From contig NC_064238.1 in NCBI RefSeq assembly GCF_023101765.2, positions 2,912,001-2,976,000 of the forward strand: a stretch of 64,000 nucleotides of DNA, written 5' to 3'. Shown one piece after another: positions 53,101-64,000 of this stretch (position 1 is its first letter; the number at the start of each line of letters is the position of its first letter). Made by a program: the position numbers and the translations under genes. Under the pieces are notes generated by a model. It had not been told where the DNA came from. It searched no databases and saw nothing but the letters and a program-made list of their open reading frames with translations. This DNA is from Spodoptera frugiperda (taxonomy: Eukaryota; Arthropoda; Insecta; Lepidoptera; Noctuidae).

Positions 53101-54729
53101 TAAACACATTTAATTTAGAACCACTGATTGATGGTGCAGCTTCAATTAGTTCAGTAAAATCTTTGTGGCTCAGTCATCGTATGTACTGCACTGTGACGTC
53201 ACACGGCTCGCTCTCGAGCGGTTGCGTGTGCGCTGACGCTGCAAATTTGATCGCGCGGTTTCGGCTTAACGGATACGTTTAGTTATTGTTCTACAGGATG
53301 CTGACGAAATGTACGTTTTTTTGCTAATAATGAATTTATAATTATTTTATTGAATGGAATTAATTTGGTTAATTTGGTGTAATAAGTGTTTAAGCATTTT
53401 TTACAAACTTACTTTTCGTTCAAGATAATGCCTACCCAAGTTTACTTAAAATAAGAAAACCCGTGTAACAGATAACGTTAGAATAGTCGTATCTTTATAT
53501 AGTCTAACTTTTCTTAAATTACCCTCTAGAATTCCAAGTATAATTCCGAGCCACCTCGAAATAACTGTGTTTGTCGCTCGCTTTAACTAAAATAGCTACT
53601 CTTGTAGGAGAACATTTTAAAAATAAAAACTTTTTATGAAGGAAGTTTTTATTTATTTGTATAAAAAGGTAACTAAGTACTCGCTTGGTTATTGTTGTTT
53701 GCGTTATAAATCGTGGGCCTTGCAACTGTGCAGCAACATGAGTACTTATAAACATGACTTAATGCAAGATTTCTCTTTTGTGAACTTTGTATATTTTGCT
53801 CTGTTTACATAGGTTCAACAAAACACTATCGGCGATGCACTAAAAAGAAAACAAGTTGCCACTTGCAGGCCGAAGGTATTTCGACGCCCGCTGTATAAGC
53901 CGCGGCGGTTCGCTGCGATTCGCGACCAAAGAACCGTGAAATTGGTTTATTCGCTCGATCCGATGAATAATTAATATTGTAACGTACGTCTAGCCTACGC
54001 GGCCCTAGATTGAACGGATCGCATCTGCATATATAAACCCTGTGGGAAACTCAACACGCTATTGTCGATATTAAAAGGCATACTCAACGATTTTTGAGAC
54101 GTACTTATCATACAATATTTATAAGATTAACAATTGATTGGAAACGCAACTTTGCATACATACATAATGTCACCCCTGTCCTATGGGGGTGGGCAGATAC
54201 AATGGAACGCCAATTGCTACGAATCTTACATAACCTCATCAACAGTCATTAGCCTTTTCATATAGACCTGAAACTTTCTTGTATTTGACTAGTAAAGTAG
54301 TAGTAACGGTAACCTTTTAACCTAACTCACAGGTTCAACCAACATGCTTATTGCTTATAACGTTACCTCTTTTTCTCCAGACGAATTCAATCAACACAGT
54401 CCCTGCGTCAAGCCAAGCCAATAGCCTTGAGTCCACACTGATCGGTTGTATCTACTTCCAATTTCAGTATACAATAGTGCAGCGCCACATATATATACTG
54501 TATACTCTACAGCCAGGTGATACTGGCCACCCCTCGGCACAGATTAATGATACAATATGTCACCGACTGCCTCGTATTATGGAGTTAATCTACCTTCAGC
54601 AAGGATTGATGTAGGTATCATTGGCTACGAAATTAGTATCCCACGGTAATTGTTAATATCGATATAAAAATAATCGAGTGCTTTTATCCGATGATGTGTT
54701 AATCGTTGTTGTCAACATTATTTACTGGA
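50185..54729. other. Non-coding
   Basis: No gene seen. The 136-codon frame at 50470-50880 includes a TTATTCTA-type pentamer repeat (about 50747-50765) and GGGAATCGATCCGCTACAGC, which looks like an inverted SINE B box, so I read it as repeat-derived. A (TC)n tract lies at 50393-50405. Confidence 0.45.
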
Positions 54730-54955
54730 TGGTTTTTTTATGGTATGTTTAAACGAACAGACGGAACACCTGATGGTAAGCAATCGCCGCTGCCAAAGGC
54801 GTTACTAAAGGCGTTACAAGTGCGTTGCCGACCTGTTAGGAATTTAAGGGTGGTTAGGAAATCGAAGATTGGGAAGATTGGGAAAGTGGGTTTTTTGGCC
54901 TCTGGTAACCTCACACACAACGCAAGCTTTGTTTCACGGCGGTTTCCTGTGTGAC
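54730..54955 (+). mobile_element. SINE family A copy
   Basis: Head TTTTTTATGGTATG, middle GGTAAGCAATCGCCGCTGCC, and tail through GTTTCACGGCGGTTTCC. Internally GGCGTTAC is duplicated. The overlapping reading frames on both strands are repeat-derived. Confidence 0.7.
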
Positions 54956-55370
54956 CATTTTTTGGCACAGCCAGGCACAGCACTGTATTCCGACCTCTAC
55001 GACTAAAGATGACAAAACAAACCTCCACCTCTTATAATTGAGACAACCCTTCCTATCAAAATTTTTAATCCAGTAATCAGCAAAAGGCAACAAGCTCATA
55101 AAATACCGCAACAAATTAATAAGTCGTCAGGCGATACTTAGCAGTGTAGCCAAGTTCGCTCATTCAATGCCTCTGATTGGACCTCTCTCCATATTTTAAT
55201 TAACTTGTACAAAACTCTTGTTTTAACTTTAAAACTGTTACGGTCGGCTGTGTTGCGGTCGGATTGATTAAATTATATTGATTTTTGAAATGTAGACGAG
55301 GTTGTGAAATTAAGTACTGTTTATTGTTAAGAATACTCCACCTTATCTTGGATTAACCAATTTTAGAAAT

Positions 55371-55550
55371 CGCGTCTGCGCACGCTGATCATGATGAAGA
55401 GACCCTCTCTGAATCGAAACTAGTAGAGATTTTCTCTGTTAAAGAGAACTAAAAAATCATGGTTTACTCACGTAGAGTAAACCATGATTTTATTATTTTA
55501 TTACTTTATTATTTTATTACACACGTAGAGTAAACCATGATTTTTTAGTT
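55371..55550. mobile_element. MITE family K copy ending in nested hairpins
   Basis: CGCGTCTGCGCACGCTGATC and ATGATGAAGAGACCCTCTCT match the copy at 36724. Downstream, the arm at 55448-55470 pairs perfectly over 23 bp with 55528-55550 and also over 15 bp with the nearer copy at 55476-55490. Confidence 0.55.
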
Positions 55551-56289
55551 AATTTTAATAAATCAATTAAAGAGAAATCATATTTGTATTGCTTATTTTA
55601 TTATTTACACTCTAAATAATTTTATTATTTATATTATAAAACCCGATTGCATATAAAATATGCATTACAAAAACCAGCCAAAATTTTCTTTCTTGCCCTT
55701 CTACCAGAGAAAAGGTACCTTGATATGAAAAAAAAGAACACACAAACATCGGACCCCATCCAACAAACAGTTAGCTTCGGAGTCAAAAGCCACAAAACCT
55801 TACAGAAGCCAATCTTTTTCAAGACACGTCTATTCAAATCGCATTTTTCTCAATTCAAAAATCTACAAAGAGCCTATGAAAGTCAACTACCCTCTCTACT
55901 AATACTGGCGGGCGTGGTGAGGTGACAATATTATTCGAGCTAAAATTGGGGATCCGCCGCATTTATTAAAGAGAAAACCAGTAACAAAGGGATGATATTG
56001 AATTGTAAGGAACGGTGGCACAGATCTGAGATCTGATGGATAAGGCATTTATTTATGATTTATTGTTTTTTTTTTCTAAAAAGTATCAACTCTAGTTAAA
56101 TTGATATTTTATTTAGCGTGAAGTGGAGCAGATGATCACGAAGCAAACCTAACTCTTAGCCATATTCGGCTAGGTATAATAATATGTTGGTACTAGTACC
56201 TCAACATATTTTTCTCAATAATGAAATAATTTGATTTCTATCAAAAGACTAAAAAACCCTAAAGAAACAATGATTAAGTTTTCTTTTGC

Positions 56290-56294
56290 AAAAA
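56290..56294 (-). terminator. Pol III terminator of tRNA-Val
   Basis: Five T residues on the minus strand follow the tRNA discriminator base with no spacer, as expected for Pol III termination. Confidence 0.8.
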
Positions 56295-56367
56295 TGTTTC
56301 CGCCCGGGATCGAACCGGGGACCTTGTGCGTGTGAAGCACACGTGATAACCGCTACACTACGGAAAC
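56295..56367 (-). tRNA. tRNA-Val (anticodon CAC)
   Basis: The minus strand folds into a complete 73-base cloverleaf: a 7-bp acceptor stem (GTTTCCG/CGGAAAC), a D arm, the perfect 5-bp anticodon stem TGTGC/GCACA around loop TTCACAC (anticodon CAC), a 5-base variable region, the T stem CCCGG/CCGGG and discriminator A. There is no intron, and CCA is not encoded. The A box (TAGTGTAGCGG) and B box (GGTTCGATCCC) are intact. A T5 run follows the 3' end directly (AAAAA on plus at 56290-56294), which is a Pol III terminator. All arms pair, so it looks functional rather than SINE-derived. It differs from the usual animal tRNA-Val(CAC) mainly in the anticodon stem. It stands alone, with no other tRNA nearby. 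Confidence 0.95.
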
Positions 56368-57902
56368 GATGAGTAGGTTGGCCAATTTTTAAATTCTATC
56401 AAGAGCTTCCAGCTTATCAAATAAAATACTAGATGATAGGCTGCAGATACGGGAAGTAAGTCCTAACTTACTTACTATAGGTAGTATTTGATATTTGGTA
56501 TACCAGTCAGATGTACTCACTCCTATAATAGGGGCGGTAATCAACGGTAACAATTATAACTCACGCTTTCAGTATCGAACAAACAAGAAAAATACAAAAA
56601 AAAACTTGATTTTAGGGTATTTATTAATAGAAGCAAACTTCCTACTAAACATCTAACATTCAGAATTAGAATAAATAGTGATTAGATTTATTATTTCTCA
56701 TGTCTGCTCAAAACCGCACTTCCGCGCTGAATGTGTAAGATCACGCCACAGGGTCGAGGCGGGTGACACGCACAAAGAACCTCCCACTTCTTTCATTGTA
56801 GATTAAATTCTTTGATTTCCGCACACCTAGCTAAGGTCCACTGGGAGCGAAGCGAATGCTTTCTATAGAAAAGAAAGAAAAAATACAACACATAAATGGG
56901 TAATGCAATGTTTTTTATATATTTTAGTTATCAAGTTACTGATAGATATCAAGTATAACTCGAAATCTAGACTTAGTTTACTGAGCATACATAAATGATA
57001 AAACACATACAGAACTCCATTTTTTTAGATCTCACGCAGTAAAGTTCTGTGAGTAGAACCAGAAAGAAGATGATTTTTAAACTTGGGTGTTCAAGTTGAC
57101 ATTTTACATTTTTCCGCATTCGTCTCGTTCTCCCACTGGTTATTCGCCCTCATTAATATCTGATCTCCCCGTCAGCTTAATCTCAGTGGTCCTGGATTTA
57201 ATACATATTTCATTTCGGTATTTCACGAAGCATTACCTCCGTTCGCACCAGTTGTTTGACAAATACCTGTTTATTGCCCTGAGATCTACTGAAATGGGTA
57301 GCCACCTGTAGTCTAAGGGCCTCTACATTATATCTCTGTTACTATAGTTCCTGATAGTGTACTCGTAAATGGAACGTACTGTATTGTTCATACTCTCAAA
57401 ATTAGAAGACATATTTTAACCTTGAATTTTATTAAAAAAGACATTTTATGTACCGACTCATCCTGAATAACTAGCATGAGTCCTCTTATGAATGCTAGCA
57501 TTAAAAGTTAATTCGATCGCTACAAACCAACTCCTCAATAAAGACCAGCTACTTCAGCTTCACATAATCGATTCAAATCGATACCTATGCACATTCAACC
57601 CCTTAGTAACTACACAGAGTATCATCACAACAGCACCAGTTCCAAAACACCGTCCATTTAACAAAACTTATGTAGCTTTATCATCGGTAGTGCTAATTCC
57701 CGTGGCATGGGGACGGGGTAGGCAGGGGTGTCCTACGTAAGCTCGTAAACAATTGTTGCGACTTTAAATCAAACAGTTCGCGGAGTCATTACGTACACGT
57801 GCTACTGCTGGTACAACGCTACTGGTGTGTAGCTCCATGGACACACGACACGGTATTGGATGACTAAATAGTTTCGTATCAAGGTTAGCTGTAGTTCGTA
57901 AA

Positions 57903-58276
57903 TCTTTATATATATAATTCTTCTGTAAGTGTGTATGTCACTAAACTTCTCTTAAACGACTGGACTGATTTTGATGAATTTTTTTGTGTGTGTTCAAGGG
58001 GATCTGAGAATGGTTTAGATTCACAATTTTGTCCGCTGGACAATGTTTTTTTAATTAATTTTTAATTTATTAGTAGTTGTTGATTTTGGAATGTTTTACA
58101 TCGGATCCGACGGACGGCGCTTCCATCGCAGTGTCAAATATTAATGACGTTAGATATTGTCATAACATTTGAATAATAATTTTCATCAAAAAGGTCCAGA
58201 ATGTTTTAGCTTATTAAAAAAGTTTAAAATTTTCAAATTAACGTGTAGACAGGACAACGTCTGTCGGGTCCGCTAG
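57903..58276 (+). mobile_element. Short non-autonomous Helitron (374 bp)
   Basis: It starts with TC after an A and ends with CTAG before a T. A 5-bp hairpin (GACAG/CTGTC, 58248-58265) lies just before the terminal CTAG. It carries the phrase CTTAAACGACTGGACTGATT typical of lepidopteran elements, and a degenerate relative of that phrase is at about 32818. There is no coding potential. Confidence 0.7.
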
Positions 58277-58351
58277 TTATCTTATGGATTTGATTAAATT
58301 GATACTCACAATGATTGTGTTTGTTTTAGAAACTAGTAGTACTAGCTTTCA

Positions 58352-58425
58352 TTTTCATCATCATCATCCTCATCAGCCGAAAGACGTCTACTGCTGAACA
58401 AAGGCCTCCCTCTTAGTCCTCCACC
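58352..58425 (-). mobile_element. RTE-like LINE or SINE D tail fragment
   Basis: CATCATCATCCTCATCAGCC then GACGTCTACTGCTGAACAAA and GGCCTCCC is the reverse complement of the common RTE tail in moths. Only the last 75 bases or so are present. Confidence 0.55.
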
Positions 58426-61400
58426 CCTCTTTCACTGAGCTTTATAACCAGCAAATAAAAAGGTAATTCATTATCTATAGATATCAGTTGAATATCTTTA
58501 AAACTGATCCTTATTCATGGAAAGCACAAGAAACATAATCAGTTCTTGCAAGTGAGAAAAAAGACGCAACAAAAAAAATCACAAAGGTGTACGACAGTAC
58601 AATGTGAACGCGCACCAAGAATAATGAAAGTACAAGTGAATGGACACGCAAGTGTAGTAATTATCCGCACCAAGTTTGTTGTTCCTCTTAATTTATCGCC
58701 ACAGTACTACTGTATCATACTCCCTCCGATGGCGCAAACTTCTGCAGAGATGCTAAACAGATACTCAGACAACTTTCGCTTTGTTTTCTCGCAAATTATA
58801 TGTAACAAACGTATTGTCTAACTTTGAAAATGAAGTGTGTAACGTTTCGAGAGGCGAGGATGGAATACGATCATGTAAAGTGTGAAATAGCTGCAAGCGC
58901 AGTGAAGAAATTCAAGTAATAGTTTCAAAAAGAATAATTATTAAAGTACTAATTTGGTGTCAGTAATAGTTTAAAACAGGTGTAAATAAAGACTTCATGG
59001 ACGTAAGTAGCCACAAATACTTTTCATCTAAAAGCAACTTCCGCCAGTGTGCAGTGTGCAGCGCCATAACCATTGCATTCAAAGTAGCATCATTCTATTT
59101 TCCCATGGCAAGCAAAACATAGAAGTACCCTTCTCATCACGCTTCACTGGAGCCAGTGTCAAATCGCGCATATGTATTCAGTCCACCAAGAAAATCATAA
59201 CACAAATCTAGTGCAAAAATGTCTCTAAAATTTTCCTTTGCCCCTAAATCGGTGTGCCGAGCGATGCCGAGCGAAGCCGAACGCGCCCGAGCGGCCGCTC
59301 GCAAATCGTGCTCAATGTAGCATCACAAACGCGTCGCCGTCACGCCTCCTAACTATTTGATGTCGCCCGCAATGGATAGTGCCCTACGGCTAATTACGAG
59401 TGTGCTGCCTGGCTGGGCTTACCACGGAAGTTAAATATTTTGTTATGACAATATAGTAAAGAGAATATAAAAATGTTACCATTTTTGTGGTCGCTTTTTG
59501 ATATACAAAGATGGATAAGAATAAACTAAAGTGATCTGTTCGTCACAAGAACAGTCAATGAGACAAACTAAAGGCAAAGAAAGTTTTCGCTCAAATACGA
59601 TCACTATACACGTTAACTTAAAGTATTAATTTATTCCAATGCAGTCTAGGGATCCTGTGGCATCAAGCAGATATTTTTTTTATGTGAAAGATTAAATTAT
59701 ATATTATTATTATTTGTATAGAAGCATTATTTCAAAATTGTAAGTGTACATATGTGGGCACTATGTTTGAAATACAAATTGGTTTTATTGTCCCGTTAGT
59801 TTTGACGTATTGTAGTTACATTGTTCCTACATATATATACAATAGATAAATAGTGTATCAGAGAAATTGTAAAAAACTTCTTTTTTAAAAGAGTAAAGGA
59901 CCTTTGGCCTAGACAAACCTATCATATCATCGGTGTCATTTAATCGACCAACCATCAACAGATCAGAATTGTGAAACAGTCAATTTGATAATATTTAAAA
60001 ATATTTTTACCGCATATTTGCTTTAAAATCGACACGGAGCAAGCAAAGATAAACAAGCCCTCAATCTGATCAAAAGCATGACACAATCTCAAATTGTTTA
60101 TTCTGACAATCGAACCTTTAAATCAATTGCATAAAGGTCATATTTCATTGATTCAACCTCAAAAAATGTATTGCTTTATGCGACCCATACAAACATAAGT
60201 TTTCAAGAGAGGACGACTTTAGAGCTTCACCATAAGGGTTATATTTATTTGTTTATAGGACCTAGGTGTTGGCGGGGAAAGCAGCGGGGTTCCGCATAAG
60301 CTGCACTGGACACCAATGGATTTATCGTTGGAGGTTTAGACAAGAAAAGCAGCTTTGTCTTTGAGACAAACGGACGCCAGCTACTGGTGTCACGGAGGGG
60401 GCGATAAGAAATAAATAAAGACATTGATTCTCACAAATAGTAAAAGGGATGTCATAAATCGAAGAATTTTCCCCTGCTAAAACGATTTTCCCTATAGAAA
60501 GTAGAGAAACTTATGTCAAATCGAGAAATAGATCCATTATTCTTGGAATAAAAGGCAGAATGTAAGGCTAGGAAATGAGTGGTTTGCTCTTCTAGTAATA
60601 TCAAAAGGACAAATTATTTCGTAAGTGGAAACAACCTGGTTATTCATACAAAATTTCAAAGAAAATTAGCTAGCTAAACAGTGTCGAAATAACAAATTAC
60701 CTAGAACCTGCCTCCCGATTGAAGTAATTGACAGAACAAGTAAGTACTCAACCGCCCACGGAGCTAATTCTCTACAATTAACCTTTACAGTTTATACTAA
60801 ACAAACGAGGAACTTTCAATTGATGAAAAACAAAATTGAAAGGTCAATAATGTCCCTTGACAAGTAAAGCGTGTTATTTAATAACAAAAATCAATAACAT
60901 AGTTTGGACGGACAGACACAAACACGATTACAAGGGGCCGACAATCAAAGGGAGGTGGACATTGTTGAGTTGGCAATAATAACATTATTATGAATTACCA
61001 ATGCAAATAAATGGACCAAAGGTTCGACAAAGATTCAAATAGCGGTGCAGTTGTGACGAATGAAGGACGAATCAGAACACTTATCAAGTTTGATAATATA
61101 CATGATTAATTATAGTACGATATGTTTTGTGTTGTAAAAGAGATACAACTTGCCATTAAATTAAATGTAAAGACATAAACATAAACAGTTAAAAATTACG
61201 TTAGATGTACGTTAAAATATTTTAAGGAAAACTTCAAAATAAGAAACACTGAAATAAATAGGTGTATTTATTGTACACATCTCGTCTGAGATATAGGGGC
61301 GATACTATAAGACTAAGTCATGACAGACAAAATTTTCTAATCGAAATTCTATTCATTACCAAAACTATTGTCTTCTCTAGACGACATTCATATTCAATCT

Positions 61401-63454
61401 AGTCACATAAGAGCTTTTATCAAAACTGTCGCATCTATGGCTTAATCTACGCTGTTACACGTCACGGGAGTGAAACGGCCAGTTGGGCGGTTGTGTCCGG
61501 CCGTGATTGTCTGTGTGCTCATCCAATAAGACTGGACCCTTCACGGCTTATCACTCCCGCTACCAGACACCCTCCTGTCAATATTTGACTTGCTTGCTGT
61601 ACTTAAGATTAAGTTAGTAATGAATGGCTTAAGTTGTAACCATTTCGCTAGTTTCTCACCAACTTACAAATTCCAAGTAACTGGTTTTTATCTATATCAT
61701 AAATAGTAATTAGACGCAGTTAGTGCATCAAGTTTCGGTCGGTTTTCAAGTTCGTGACTTAGGAGGTGCTCTAAGTTTATTTTGTTGCAAAAGTTTTCAA
61801 ATGTTTTAGAATTTGTTGTACATGTGCTTACCACAAACGCTAGAACTAACAAATGGCAGCCAATTTTGGTTTCATGTTCAAATATTTTGTCTTTAAACGT
61901 CAAAGAGTCTTAAAGTTTAAAATTACATTTCGTTAGGATATTTTAGCCAAAATCACAAACCGACACCAGTCATGTTTGCCTTGGCTCCGGAGTACCGAAG
62001 GCAGAAAGTTGACAACACAAGTTTTTCCTAATGAAGTCACTTGGCAAGACTGTTTCGACATTGCTGCAATTTTTGGTTTCGTGGCGTACCACAAGACGCG
62101 TGACTTGAATAGAAGATCAGTAAATACGATGTTGGTACCAGTTCCTTTGTATTTGTGCTTTAGATAACACATTTAATCATATTCGTGTAACAATGGTAAT
62201 CAAATATCAAGCTTACAGCCAGTTAAACCAGGCAAGTCCCAATAGGTATTTAAAATAAATCTTTCAATTTGTAGCCTTCAAATTGGAAACGTCTGCTTAC
62301 AATATATATTTCTTTACAATTTATTTCAATAACAACTTCATGGAATTCATTACACAAAGATTATCGCAAAGGCTACCTTTTATTACATACTTATTTTCAT
62401 TGCTCAGAATTGGTATCGACGTGGAGAAAATCATTGTAAAGTACCCTCAATCGACACGCTCATTAAAAAAGTTGAGTTACTTTGTTCATAAGAAAAGATC
62501 CAATGAAAGCACGAAAGCACCATTTTCTTAAGAAAGCAATATCGCGGATCATCTTCCGTGTTCGAATGTTCGAGAACAATCTAGACGGGATCGAGTAACG
62601 TTGACATGTAAACACAAAAGTTTTGAAACGATTCTCATCTATCGTCGCGCCCGGGGGCTCATTGAGTTCCTTCACAACTTTCTCCAAGTGTAATCAAAGG
62701 ATAAAACCTTCTGTAGCCAGAGTCAAGTGGCTGCATAAAGGGGAAAATTCACTTACTCCTATAGCGGACGCGGCTCCAAACATTGGGATAGAGATGCACT
62801 CGCGGTAATGTTTGCAGAATAGATTCTATTTTGGCTGACCACAGAAATATAATTGCATATCTACTTTTAATTCTAAACATGTCATTGAATTGTATCAGCA
62901 TATGGAATAACCATCATGGAATTGTATATGAGGTTAAAAGATGCTTGAAAAATATTTCAGATGTTTTTTTTAAACAGAAAGAAAAAATATTAAACCGTGT
63001 AGAAATTCATTACTATTATTGAACTTTCTACATTAAATAAAAAATCCTTTATCGTTAGAGACACTGATCAACCAGTAAAATATTAATAACAAAACCATAT
63101 AAAAGAATCAAATACGTTGTAACAAACGTGAATGCAACCCTTTATATAAAGCCATAGTTGGTTCAGCGAGCGAATTTGCATCGGAATGGCTGATTACAGA
63201 GTCATACCATAGGCAGTAGCTTGGACCTAGCTTTAGTCAGGTACCACCGAATGGCTTTCAGACAACTAGATTTTAAACTTGCCGTGAATGTCCGCTTTAT
63301 ATACGATACAATGTGTTTGCATTTCAGGTTGCAGTTTATATGTTATTTTGCTTAGTGGAGGATTGCAATTTATTGTTTATGTGAACTTGTATATTTGTAA
63401 ACGCACCCACGACACAGGAAAAAAGCCTTGTGTGGACCAACGGTAAAAAAATGT
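58426..63454. other. Non-coding
   Basis: No gene seen. A GC-rich patch at 59240-59430 with repeated GCCGAGCG-like words, and another at 61460-61560, stand out. The minus-strand stretch 62463-62687 is open for 75 codons but begins at TTG and matches no domain I know. Confidence 0.45.
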
Positions 63455-63560
63455 GGTTGATCAAGTGGTAGTAAAGAAAGCTGCAGAGAAAGGGTGTCGG
63501 GTTCGATTACCAGATAAAAAGAAATCACGACTGCACTTTCCGATTTACAATATTTCTAAA
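63455..63560 (+). repeat. tRNA-like SINE remnant
   Basis: TGGTTGATCAAGTGGTAG resembles an A box and GTCGGGTTCGATTACC a B box about 45 bases on, the layout of the family C head. The body does not match family C clearly. Confidence 0.35.
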
Positions 63561-63929
63561 ATTCGAACCCAGGGCGCTAGACTCGCCTCTATTACATAAC
63601 TGACGAAAAATCAGTAATTAATTTTAATAAGGCATAATTTTACGATAAAGTTAATCTGTTCAACTTTACACAAACACATTCTCATTAAATAAAATCCTAC
63701 TACAAAATTAATTACAAACTATGAACTTTAGAAAACACAAACCACAAGGAAAAAGATAAGAAAAGATCAAAGAAAATAAGTTGTTTAATTATTTCTAAGT
63801 AATATCTGAAGTTGTACGGGAAAGCACACCTAGTCTTCGGAAGGTAAATGCGTTCATTTGCATCGGGAAAAGTTTTTCACGGTAACTTGAACTTTAATTA
63901 AAAATAGAATTAAGTGTATAGGATCAGGG

Positions 63930-64000
63930 AGATATTTACAATTGGGGACAAAAGTATTGGCACAGTCGAACTTGATACTACTTTCTGTTGAGGCGCTGTT
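63930..64000 (+). repeat. Possible Tc1/mariner-type terminal sequence
   Basis: GGGGACAAAAGTATTGGCAC resembles the inner end of Tc1-like inverted repeats. The partner end would lie outside the window, so this is only a suggestion. Confidence 0.2.

Noticed and set aside
54706..55028. Overlapping 82- and 96-codon frames
   Set aside because: Both strands are open because of SINE family A; other copies of this SINE in the window show the same.
62463..62687. Minus-strand 75-codon frame that looks protein-like
   Set aside because: It starts at TTG, has no splice or promoter support, and I recognise no domain.
1..64000. CRISPR arrays, rRNA, operons, prophage or LTR retroelements
   Set aside because: No regularly spaced direct repeats, rRNA-like sequence, long terminal repeats or retroelement polymerase coding were seen.

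Overview
The window looks like a piece of a moth (Lepidoptera) genome, probably a noctuid, and it is gene-poor. The background is AT-rich and almost free of open reading frames. It is littered with short interspersed elements, hairpin MITEs and Helitron ends of the kinds I know from moth and butterfly genomes. The single tRNA gene is eukaryotic, with internal Pol III boxes and a T-run terminator, and the one clear protein gene is split by seven introns with GT/AG borders. The family placement is from memory of repeat types and could not be checked by search.

Layout. From 1 to about 25.0 kb I see no protein gene. This stretch holds SINE copies, a palindromic MITE at 11.2-11.6 kb, a microsatellite-associated repeat at 12.3-12.9 kb, hairpin MITEs at 15.2, 18.3 and 20.2 kb, and a 1.5 kb non-autonomous Helitron at 21.0-22.5 kb.

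From 25.1 to 29.35 kb lies a complete eight-exon serpin gene on the plus strand. It encodes 409 residues, starts with a signal peptide exon and ends at a poly(A) signal. All reading frames join cleanly. The serpin fold and the C-terminal serpin signature are intact, but the hinge of the reactive centre loop carries Arg-Phe-Trp-Asn where inhibitory serpins have small residues. I infer a secreted, non-inhibitory serpin. Five of its seven introns carry transposable-element copies.

From 29.4 to 64 kb there is again no convincing protein gene. There are two weak candidate exons at 30.3 and 31.1 kb, several SINEs and MITEs (one MITE split by a SINE with a visible target duplication), a tRNA-Val(CAC) gene on the minus strand at 56.3 kb, and a short Helitron at 57.9 kb. 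The long non-coding stretches may be intergenic or introns of a large gene; the sequence alone does not say which. No new multi-gene system is visible. The most notable items are the serpin loop, a repeated CTCF-like motif, and a pair of mutually exclusive perfect hairpins at 55.5 kb.
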